From assembly GCA_902462325.1 (NCBI GenBank), contig CABQBF010000175.1:1-5021 (forward strand): a DNA stretch of 5,021 nucleotides, read 5' to 3'. The notes under the pieces are model-generated. The model was not told the DNA's origin. It searched no databases and was given only the letters and a program-made list of their open reading frames with translations. Source of the stretch: an uncultured Peptococcaceae bacterium (GTDB lineage: Bacteria > Bacillota > Peptococcia > Peptococcales > Peptococcaceae). Positions 1 to 5,021 of this stretch are shown one piece after another. The translations under genes and the position numbers were made by a program. Positions within the stretch are counted from its first letter, which is position 1. Each line of letters begins with the position of its first letter.

Positions 1-481
1 TTTCTTTGTATTTTTATTGATGCTTATTCGTTTCTATTTCATACCTTCTTTACAGAACCTTCTATATCACAAAACTCCTAATATTCATTCCTTCCATTGT
101 AATTTTTTTTATATCGTTCGTCAACAGATTTTTCACTGCTCTTTTGGAGGTTCTTATCGGAGGACAAACCAACAGGATTACCACAGTATAATCTCCTTTC
201 GGGATAATAACCGTTTTACACAATATTTTTTGTGGAGGAAACGCATCAGCGAAAAGGGTATGGAAAGCTGTTTCCTTTGTATTGGAAACGGGATAGGAAG
301 GTACAAGGCCAGAGCATGGTACTAACTTCCGCTTAGGTTGATAAAGCAGCCCAGTATTTTTATCGTAAATAGAAGTGTCAGGATTGTGTAGACCTCATGA
401 TTTTCATACTTGCGTACACACATTCCATAAAGTTGTTTTTGGCGAAAAACTTTAATGCAGCTATTTTTCCGAAAATTTCTT
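1..481. other. A/T-rich intergenic stretch with no supported gene
   Basis: No frame here has a ribosome binding site followed by a protein-like translation on the plus strand. The longest plus frame (17-325) starts with TTG without a Shine-Dalgarno sequence and translates to a Phe/His/Tyr/Gln-rich, low-information peptide. Base composition is clearly more A/T-rich than the genes to the right. The stretch holds a leftward promoter (96-124, listed separately), small alternative hairpins built from GGAAA 262-266, TTTCC 271-275 and GGAAA 284-288, and a hairpin with AAAGTT (429-434) and AACTTT (448-453) arms. It is best read as the upstream region between a leftward gene beyond the left edge and the rightward htrA gene. 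Confidence 0.6.
96..124 (-). promoter_or_regulatory. Sigma-A type promoter reading leftwards off the window
   Basis: On the minus strand there is TTGACG (124-119), a 17-base spacer that is very A-rich, then TACAAT (101-96). This is five of six matches in each box with optimal spacing. The predicted start of transcription is near 89. No good start codon with a Shine-Dalgarno sequence follows inside the window, so the gene it serves would begin beyond position 1 with a leader of at least about 90 nt. Confidence 0.6.
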
Positions 482-500
482 AACAATTCCTTGAATTGTT
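482..500. promoter_or_regulatory. Perfect 8-bp dyad, possible operator of htrA
   Basis: AACAATTC (482-489) and GAATTGTT (493-500) are perfect inverted repeats separated by three bases. The dyad centre lies about 49 bases upstream of the predicted htrA transcription start, a position suited to an activator or response regulator. No T-run follows, so it is unlikely to be a terminator. The binding protein is unknown. Confidence 0.4.
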
Positions 501-527
501 GATAACCATTTCATCACAAAAGGCGAT

Positions 528-533
528 TATAAT
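528..533 (+). promoter_or_regulatory. -10 box of the htrA promoter, without a good -35
   Basis: TATAAT is a perfect -10 hexamer about 90 bases before the htrA start codon, with a predicted transcript start near 540. At 16-18 bases upstream the sequence (around AACCAT/CCATTT) does not resemble TTGACA. The closest -35 match, TTGATA at 499-504, is 23 bases away, which is too far. Initiation may therefore depend on an activator, as expected for a stress-induced protease, but this is inference. Confidence 0.5.
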
Positions 534-557
534 AAAGACTGTAAACAACGACAGGAT

Positions 558-599
558 TTTTCTAATGGCAAACTGGTTACAATACCATTAGAGAATGGT
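558..599 (+). promoter_or_regulatory. Alternative hairpins in the htrA leader
   Basis: The long hairpin pairs 558-568 with 585-595 (11 pairs, including the perfect 8-base arms TCTAATGG and CCATTAGA, and one G-U) around a 16-base loop. A second hairpin pairs ACCATT (584-589) with AATGGT (594-599) around AGAG. The two share bases 584-595 and cannot form together. They end just before the Shine-Dalgarno sequence at 605-611, so they could influence translation or RNA stability. Confidence 0.4.
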
Positions 600-604
600 T
601 TGAT

Positions 605-611
605 AAAGGAG
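605..611 (+). promoter_or_regulatory. htrA ribosome binding site that fixes the start at 620
   Basis: AAAGGAG at 605-611 is a strong Shine-Dalgarno sequence. It lies eight bases before ATG 620, which is ideal. The in-frame GTG at 611 shares its first base with this site and so cannot be served by it. ATG 620 is therefore preferred over the longer frame. Confidence 0.8.
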
Positions 612-619
612 TGTTGAAG

Positions 620-1849
620 ATGTTAGACGAAAGAGACTATAAAATGCAAGAGACTGTAGCGCCGCAGGGCGAAAATCATACCATAGACGCGGCAACCAGA
701 ATGGAAGAAGCGGTATATTCCCATGTGGAGCCGCAGCAAAAGAAGAACAGCAAAAAAAGTAATGGTTTCCGGGCTGTGGTAGCTACCGGTTTAATCTGCT
801 CCTTGGTGGGCGGCGGCATCGGCGGTGCGGTAGGCGCCAATTTAGCCGTTGGTAACAGCAATGCTGCCCAGATGAGCAACAATGGCGGCAGCAGTCAGGT
901 ACAGTTGGTAGGCAACAGCGGGGAGATTTCTCCGGTGATTGCCATCGCCCAGAAGGTAACGCCGTCGGTGGTGGGCGTTAAGGTTTACAGCACCTATAAT
1001 TACTGGGGGCGGCAGATGAACGCGCAAGGCAGCGGCTCTGGTATTATTTACAGTGAAGATGGTTATATTATTACTAATTATCATGTAATCGAAAATGCCA
1101 CGTCGGTGACAGTGACCTTGAGCGACGGCACCGAATATGAGGCGCAGATTGTAGGTTCCGATTCTACCAGTGATTTGGCAGTGCTGAAGGTAAACGCCAA
1201 TAACCTGCCTGCCGCCGAGTTGGGTGACTCGGATAAATTGCAGATTGGGGAACTGGTGGTGGCCATTGGCAATCCGTTGGGCTATGAAAATACGGTAACT
1301 GACGGTATTGTCAGCGGGTTAAACCGGCAACTGACCGATTACACTGACGCTATGACGTTAATTCAGACCAATGCGGCCATTAACAGTGGCAACAGCGGCG
1401 GCGCGTTGGTGAACAGCAAAGGCGAAGTGGTAGGCATCAACAGCGCTAAGCTGGTGGCTTCCAATGCGGAAGGTATGGGCTTTGCGCTCAGTATTAATGA
1501 AGTAAAGCCTATTGTGGAAGAATTGATGAACCAGGGTCATGTCAGCCGTCCTTATTTGGGCGTGAGCATCAATAGCCAGTATCAGGTGGACGAAGCTACT
1601 GCTGAAAAATATGAAATCCCCATGGGCATCCAGATTGCTGAAGTGGTGAAAGGCGGCCCTGCGGAAAAAGCTGGTTTGCAGGCAGGCGATATTATCTATA
1701 AAGTAGATGATACGTTAATTCAGAGCTTTGAAGATTTAAGTGATATCATTGACAACTGCCAGGTGGGCGATGAGCTGCGCATTTTGGCCAACCGCAACGG
1801 GCAAAAAATCACGGCCAATGTCGTATTGACAGAAGGCAACGCCCAGTAA
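620..1849 (+). CDS. htrA: Membrane-anchored HtrA/DegP-like serine protease
   Basis: The 409-residue protein is a trypsin-like HtrA protease that degrades, and probably chaperones, misfolded proteins on the outer face of the cytoplasmic membrane. Order: a charged cytoplasmic tail of about 49 residues; one glycine-rich membrane anchor at about 50-77; a Ser/Asn/Gly-rich linker; the protease domain at about 102-305; and one C-terminal PDZ domain at about 311-404 starting at RPYLGV. The catalytic triad is intact: His155 in TNYHVIENA, Asp185 in SDLAVLKV and Ser259 in GNSGGAL. VAIGNPLG and the EGMGFAL segment are also typical. Length and the single PDZ fit Gram-positive HtrA rather than periplasmic DegP, which has two PDZ domains and a cleaved signal. 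The start at ATG 620 is set by AAAGGAG. The gene appears monocistronic, with its own promoter and a candidate terminator at 1955-1990. The family assignment is firm; the substrates are unknown. Confidence 0.96.
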   Translation: MLDERDYKMQETVAPQGENHTIDAATRMEEAVYSHVEPQQKKNSKKSNGFRAVVATGLICSLVGGGIGGAVGANLAVGNSNAAQMSNNGGSSQVQLVGNSGEISPVIAIAQKVTPSVVGVKVYSTYNYWGRQMNAQGSGSGIIYSEDGYIITNYHVIENATSVTVTLSDGTEYEAQIVGSDSTSDLAVLKVNANNLPAAELGDSDKLQIGELVVAIGNPLGYENTVTDGIVSGLNRQLTDYTDAMTLIQTNAAINSGNSGGALVNSKGEVVGINSAKLVASNAEGMGFALSINEVKPIVEELMNQGHVSRPYLGVSINSQYQVDEATAEKYEIPMGIQIAEVVKGGPAEKAGLQAGDIIYKVDDTLIQSFEDLSDIIDNCQVGDELRILANRNGQKITANVVLTEGNAQ

Positions 1850-2018
1850 GGTTTATGGTGCGGAAGACTGGCCAGAACATGAACAGATTGTTTCCGAAAT
1901 TGCATCTATCCCCTCTAAGATGCCTTTTGTAAAAATAAATATTCCCTCGAACACCGGAGTTGTTGTCTATGGCAGCAGCTCCGATGTTTTTGTACCAATT
2001 GTAAGGCGCGCAGCATGA
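1830..2018 (+). pseudogene. Orphan coding-like frame, possible gene remnant
   Basis: Directly after htrA, in the +2 frame relative to it, a 62-codon open stretch runs to TGA at 2016-2018. Its translation reads like a real protein (for example EDWPEHEQIVSEIASIP and then MPFVKINIPSNTGVVVYG). The only in-frame ATG is at about position 1920, in AAG-ATG-CCT, and it has no obvious Shine-Dalgarno sequence. I do not recognise the family. It may be the decayed tail of a lost gene, or a chance frame. The terminator-like hairpin at 1955-1983 lies inside it, which argues against an active gene. Confidence 0.2.
1955..1993 (+). terminator. Candidate intrinsic terminator of htrA
   Basis: An 11-pair stem pairs 1955-1965 (CGGAGTTGTTG) with 1973-1983 (CAGCAGCTCCG). 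It has two G-U pairs and a 7-base loop, and is followed after three bases by a run of five T. It lies about 105 bases past the htrA stop and before the next promoter. The T-run is short and offset, so efficiency is uncertain. Confidence 0.45.
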
Positions 2019-2073
2019 CGGTATGGGCTTGCGCTGCGGATCGGGAACATGATGGACTGAGAACCGGCAAGTT

Positions 2074-2102
2074 TTGACAAAGGCAGAGGTCATGTGTATA
2101 AT
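2074..2102 (+). promoter_or_regulatory. Full-consensus sigma-A promoter of the transporter gene
   Basis: TTGACA (2074-2079), a 17-base spacer and TATAAT (2097-2102) match the sigma-A/sigma-70 consensus at all twelve positions. The predicted transcript start is near 2109, giving a leader of about 134 nt before ATG 2243. This promoter separates the transporter from htrA and suggests strong basal transcription unless a repressor or attenuation intervenes. Confidence 0.8.
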
Positions 2103-2167
2103 AGCGCTAATTCTGTGTGGTGGAGGTGGGCGGTCGGCGTAAGAAAATAGGTTTGAAGCTTGTGTAT

Positions 2168-2191
2168 CATGGCGATAGAATCGCGGTCATG
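2168..2191 (+). promoter_or_regulatory. Small hairpin in the transporter leader
   Basis: GCGAT (2172-2176) pairs with ATCGC (2180-2184) around a three-base loop. The stem can continue, across a three-base bulge, with CATG 2168-2171 pairing to CATG 2188-2191. It lies inside the predicted leader, about 50 bases before the transporter start. There is no T-run, so it is not a terminator. A regulatory role is possible but unproven. Confidence 0.25.
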
Positions 2192-2242
2192 TTAGAGGGT
2201 AGCTATGCGCAGCAGGAATTATGATAAGAGAGAGAGGCATAC

Positions 2243-3370
2243 ATGGGAAATTTATCGTTGAAAAAATTTACGGAGTTTGCGTTGGTTATTGCTTTGGTGT
2301 ATCTGGCAGTGGCATATCTGCCGCAGCTTTTACGCTTTGGCGGCACTATCTGGAGCGCGGCGGCGCCGCTGGTTTTGGGCTGTGTGATGGCCTATGTGCT
2401 GAATATTTTGCTGGTGCGGCTGGAGGGTATCTATTTTCCCAAATCCAGCAGCGCTTTGGTGCAGAAAAGCCGCCGCTTGGTGTGTATTGTACTGTCCTTT
2501 GTCATTTTGTTGATTATTGTTTTGCTGGTTATCAACATTGTGCTGCCGGAGGTAGTATCCAGTGTGGAATTGATTGCGCAGGAAATTCCTGTGGTGTGGG
2601 AAGATTTGCGGGCGTGGGGCATTGCCAATGCCGACCAGCTTCCGGTTATTCAAGATTTATTGCAGCAGGCCAATTTTGACTGGTCGGCGTCGCTGAAGAA
2701 GGCATTGGATGTGCTGGCGATTGGCGCAGGCGGTATGCTGAATTCGGTGGTAGGGATTGCCACGTCGGCTATGGGCATTTTGGTGCGGGTGTTAATCGGT
2801 TTTATTTTTGCGCTGTATTTGTTGTTCAGCAAGGAACGGCTGGCACAGCAGGGCTTGAAAATTATGAATGCCTATCTCAAGCCAACGCAGCGGGAAACGG
2901 TGCTGTATGTGCTGCGCACGGTGCATGAAGCTTTCACCAATTTTATTGTGGGGCAATGCACAGAAGCGGTGATTTTGGGCGTGCTTTGCGCTTTGGGTAT
3001 GAAGCTGCTGCAACTGCCTTATGCTGTGATGACTGGCACCATTATCGGGGTGTCGGCGTTGATTCCGGTGGCTGGCGCTTATATCGGCGGCGCGCTGGGG
3101 GCGTTTATGATTTTTACAGTAGCGCCGTCTAAAACGATTGTCTTTTTGATTTATTTGGTGATTTTACAGCAGATAGAGGGCAATCTGATTTATCCCCGCG
3201 TGGTGGGCAGTTCCATTGGTTTGCCTGGCTTGTGGGTGCTGGCGGCTGTCACCATCGGCGGCGGTGTGATGGGCGTGTCGGGCATGTTGTTGGGTGTACC
3301 GCTGTGCGCGGCGGCGTATCGCTTGTTTGCCGACCAGGTGAACAGCAGGAACGAGAAGCGATCCCGTTAA
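2243..3370 (+). CDS. AI-2E family transporter (UPF0118-type membrane protein)
   Basis: The 375-residue polytopic protein belongs to the AI-2E/PerM/TqsA family, whose members were linked to autoinducer-2 export and, in other cases, to Na+/H+ exchange. The substrate here cannot be read from sequence. Hydrophobic segments lie at about 11-29, 38-58, 78-101, 163-194, 236-256, 262-290, 298-309 and 326-360. The less hydrophobic stretch 102-160 is the typical extramembrane loop between helices 3 and 4. Family signatures are LYLLFSKERL (191-200), the FIVGQ segment near 234-238, ALIPVAGAYIG (272-282) and the QIEGNLIYPRVVGSSIGLP region (310-328), followed by a Gly-rich helix ending MLLGVPL. The length is normal and nothing is missing. 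The start at ATG 2243 is preceded by a moderate GAGAGG site five bases upstream, and an in-frame stop lies at 2225. It is transcribed alone from the consensus promoter at 2074. Residues 366-375 form a short charged tail. Confidence 0.93.
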   Translation: MGNLSLKKFTEFALVIALVYLAVAYLPQLLRFGGTIWSAAAPLVLGCVMAYVLNILLVRLEGIYFPKSSSALVQKSRRLVCIVLSFVILLIIVLLVINIVLPEVVSSVELIAQEIPVVWEDLRAWGIANADQLPVIQDLLQQANFDWSASLKKALDVLAIGAGGMLNSVVGIATSAMGILVRVLIGFIFALYLLFSKERLAQQGLKIMNAYLKPTQRETVLYVLRTVHEAFTNFIVGQCTEAVILGVLCALGMKLLQLPYAVMTGTIIGVSALIPVAGAYIGGALGAFMIFTVAPSKTIVFLIYLVILQQIEGNLIYPRVVGSSIGLPGLWVLAAVTIGGGVMGVSGMLLGVPLCAAAYRLFADQVNSRNEKRSR

Positions 3371-3453
3371 GCGGCAGGCGCGCTTTTGGCAGGTATGGGT
3401 TAGAAATTGGATGCATTTGTCTGTACGGAAAACTATAGCGTAGTAAAAAGAAT

Positions 3454-3532
3454 AGGGCTGTCGTGTTGGAAGCTGGATTTGTTATGTGGGGCAAAAGGCC
3501 CGGCTTAACAATCGCTTTTCCACGACAGCCCT
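3454..3532. repeat. 79-bp palindromic element between convergent genes
   Basis: AGGGCTGTCGTG (3454-3465) and CACGACAGCCCT (3521-3532) are perfect 12-bp inverted ends. Inside them AAGCTGG (3470-3476) pairs with CCGGCTT (3500-3506, one G-U), and GGGC (3489-3492) can pair with GCCC (3498-3501) as a partly competing tip. Read rightwards, the outer stem is followed by a T-rich tract ending in TTTTTTT at 3543-3549. Read leftwards, it is followed by ATTCTTTTT. It can therefore serve as a shared terminator for the transporter and ilvA. The nested design and long apex exceed a usual terminator and resemble a short palindromic repeat or MITE-like element. No flanking target duplication is evident. Confidence 0.6.
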
Positions 3533-3549
3533 TGTCTGTTTGCTTTTTT
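3533..3549 (+). terminator. T-rich tail completing a terminator for the transporter
   Basis: The right arm of the palindrome at 3521-3532 is followed by TTGTCTGTTTGC and then seven T. For rightward transcription the uridine tract is displaced about ten bases from the stem, so termination may be imperfect. For leftward transcription from ilvA, the ATTCTTTTT-type tract at about 3445-3453 follows the stem immediately and looks more efficient. Confidence 0.4.
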
Positions 3550-4766
3550 TAATAAATCCGGTTTACTTTAAAGCCGTGGGCTTCTAAAGCGTCGATAACC
3601 GTTTTGATATGCTCGTGTCCATTGGTTTCAGCGGTAACCTCTAACTGTACGTTTTGCACGCGGTCCATGGCTTTGAACTGGTTGTGCTCCAGTTTGATGA
3701 CGTTGGCGCGGTGGTCGCTCAAAATCTGGGCGATGCTTAACAACTGGCCCGGTGTGTCGGGCAAATCGACGGCAAAGCATAGAATGCGGCCCCGGGTAAC
3801 CAAACCGGAATTGATGGTGGAAGAGATGGTAACCATGTCGATATTGCCGCCGCTGACAACGCAAGCGATATTTTTATTGCGGGTGTTCAGTTTTTTGATG
3901 GCGGCCAATGGCAGAGCGCCGGCTGCTTCGGCAATGATTTTATGCCGTTCTAACAGCATGAGCAATGCTTCCATAATTTCTTCTTCGGTTACTTGAATGA
4001 TGCCGTCTACATAGTTGCTGCAAACTGCTAAACAGTTTTCGCCTACAGTTTTTACCGCTACGCCTTCGGCTGCGGTGCGCACCTGCGGCAGGGTTACCAC
4101 ATGGCCTGCGTCTAAGGCGGCGGTCATGCTGGCTGCGCCCACCGGCTCTACGCCGATGACCTGAATGGTTGGCTTGATGGCTTTGGCTGCTAAGGCAATA
4201 CCGCTGATTAAACCGCCGCCGCCTACTGGCACCAAAATCTGGTCGATATCGGCCATTTCTTCAAGAATTTCTAGGGCGATGGTGCCTTGTCCACATATTA
4301 CATCATAGTCATTGTAGGGATGCACAAAGGTGTAGCCGTTTTCTTCGGCCAATTCGACGGCTTTGCCGTAGGCTTCATCATAAATATTGCCGTGCAGCAC
4401 CACATCAGCGCCGTAGGATTTGGTGGAGTCTACTTTAATTAAAGGTGTAACCAGCGGCATCACGATGGTAGCTTTAATCCCCATTTTGGATGCGGCCAAG
4501 GCGACGCCCTGGGCATGATTACCGGCGGAAGAAGCAATAATGCCCTTGGCACGCTCTTCTTCAGTCAGATTGGCAACTTTATTGTAAGCGCCGCGAATTT
4601 TAAAGGAACCGGTTCTCTGCAGATTTTCTGGTTTAATGTAAATGCGGTTTCCAGTCTCCTTACTGAAAAAATCGCTGTAAATCAATTCTGTTTTCCGCAG
4701 TACGCCGTCCAGATTGGCCGCTGCCTTGCGGATGTTTTCCAGATGATTTGTTGTCTCCAAGTTCAT
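3549..4766 (-). CDS. ilvA: Threonine ammonia-lyase with C-terminal ACT domain
   Basis: The 405-residue PLP enzyme converts L-threonine to 2-oxobutanoate and ammonia in the cytoplasm, the first step of isoleucine synthesis or of threonine catabolism. The PLP-binding lysine is Lys56 in TGSFKIRGA. SAGNHAQG (80-87) is the substrate-loop motif, GGGGLISG (182-189) is the phosphate-binding glycine loop, and SGGN (305-308) holds the pyridine-ring contact. The catalytic fold II domain covers about 5-320. One ACT-type regulatory domain (about 328-405, with DLPDTPGQLLSIAQIL) follows. This roughly 400-residue, single-ACT form is distinct from the longer biosynthetic IlvA with two ACT-like domains and from the short TdcB without one. 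ATG 4766 is preceded by GAAAGGAAG. No other branched-chain gene is adjacent, and the gene appears monocistronic and convergent to the transporter. Whether it is biosynthetic or degradative is uncertain, so tdcB is an alternative symbol. Confidence 0.94.
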   Translation of the reverse strand: MNLETTNHLENIRKAAANLDGVLRKTELIYSDFFSKETGNRIYIKPENLQRTGSFKIRGAYNKVANLTEEERAKGIIASSAGNHAQGVALAASKMGIKATIVMPLVTPLIKVDSTKSYGADVVLHGNIYDEAYGKAVELAEENGYTFVHPYNDYDVICGQGTIALEILEEMADIDQILVPVGGGGLISGIALAAKAIKPTIQVIGVEPVGAASMTAALDAGHVVTLPQVRTAAEGVAVKTVGENCLAVCSNYVDGIIQVTEEEIMEALLMLLERHKIIAEAAGALPLAAIKKLNTRNKNIACVVSGGNIDMVTISSTINSGLVTRGRILCFAVDLPDTPGQLLSIAQILSDHRANVIKLEHNQFKAMDRVQNVQLEVTAETNGHEHIKTVIDALEAHGFKVNRIY

Positions 4767-4774
4767 TTCACAAT

Positions 4775-4783
4775 CTTCCTTTC
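4775..4783 (-). promoter_or_regulatory. ilvA ribosome binding site
   Basis: On the minus strand GAAAGGAAG lies eight bases before ATG 4766. This supports the chosen start and the 405-residue length. The protein begins with MNLETTNHLENIRKAA, a normal N-terminus for the family. Confidence 0.65.
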
Positions 4784-4828
4784 TGTTGTATGATTAATAA
4801 CATTGCGGCTTTTCGCACCGTATCTTTT

Positions 4829-4858
4829 ATTATACCATTGTGCGCGGCTATGATACAA
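4829..4858 (-). promoter_or_regulatory. ilvA promoter with extended -10
   Basis: On the minus strand TTGTAT (4858-4853) is followed, after 18 bases, by TATAAT (4834-4829), with TGG directly before the hexamer giving an extended -10. The predicted transcript start is near 4822, leaving a short leader of about 55 nt. There is no room for, and no sign of, a T-box or leader-peptide attenuator, which often controls branched-chain amino acid genes in this group. Confidence 0.65.
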
Positions 4859-4887
4859 GTGCCTGAATAAAAAAGTTGCTGCGCGGT

Positions 4888-4901
4888 TTGTAGCGTTACA
4901 A
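4888..4901. promoter_or_regulatory. TTGTA-N4-TACAA dyad, possible operator
   Basis: TTGTA (4888-4892) and TACAA (4897-4901) form a perfect inverted repeat around GCGT in the divergent region between ilvA and the next rightward gene. It overlaps a possible rightward -10 (TACAAT 4897-4902, with TTGCTG 4876-4881 only 15 bases upstream) and lies about 70 bases upstream of the ilvA start of transcription. The regulator is unknown. Confidence 0.3.
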
Positions 4902-4992
4902 TAGATGTGAGACCAAAAAGAGGTAGAAAAAAGCGAATGAGTTCATTAGAATAAAGTTACCATACCAAATCCAATGAAAGGACTCAATCGCC

Positions 4993-5021
4993 ATGGATAG
5001 TGTAGCACAGAAAACAAAACG
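4993..5021 (+). CDS. Start of an unidentified gene, cut by the window edge
   Basis: ATG 4993 is preceded by AAAGGA (4977-4982) at a ten-base spacing. It opens a frame beginning MDSVAQKTK that is still open at the last base. Its divergent position from ilvA and the possible promoter at about 4876-4902 fit a real gene start. Nine residues are too few to name a family. The overlapping eight-codon frame from ATG 4974 has no ribosome binding site and is not favoured. Confidence 0.4.

Overview
The window looks like chromosomal DNA of a low-to-mid G+C Gram-positive-type bacterium (Bacillota; Clostridia or Negativicutes are my best guess). The grounds are the purine-rich Shine-Dalgarno sites, sigma-A style promoters, an N-terminally anchored HtrA protease, an AI-2E family membrane protein and a roughly 400-residue threonine ammonia-lyase with one C-terminal ACT domain. 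The genus cannot be fixed from sequence reading alone. I see no mobile element gene, CRISPR array, rRNA or tRNA.

Layout: 1-619 is A/T-rich and has no convincing gene. It holds a good leftward promoter near the left edge (gene presumably off-window) and the promoter and leader of htrA. 620-1849 (+) encodes the membrane-anchored HtrA/DegP-like serine protease. 1850-2242 is a spacer with a terminator-like hairpin, a short orphan coding-like frame and a perfect-consensus promoter driving the next gene. 2243-3370 (+) encodes an eight-helix-type AI-2E family transporter. 3371-3548 separates two convergent genes and carries a striking 79-bp imperfect palindrome with 12-bp perfect ends. 3549-4766 (-) encodes threonine ammonia-lyase. 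4767-4992 is a divergent regulatory region with the ilvA promoter and a TTGTA-N4-TACAA dyad. A probable new rightward gene starts at 4993 and runs off the edge.

The three complete genes do not form an operon. htrA and the transporter are co-oriented but have separate promoters, and ilvA is convergent to both. HtrA is an envelope protein quality-control protease, the AI-2E protein is an inner-membrane permease of uncertain substrate, and IlvA makes 2-oxobutanoate from threonine. I see no strong evidence for a new multi-gene system. The most interesting signals are non-coding: the 79-bp palindromic element, the mutually exclusive hairpins in the htrA leader, the dyad upstream of a -35-less htrA promoter, and the long transporter leader with tiny reading frames.
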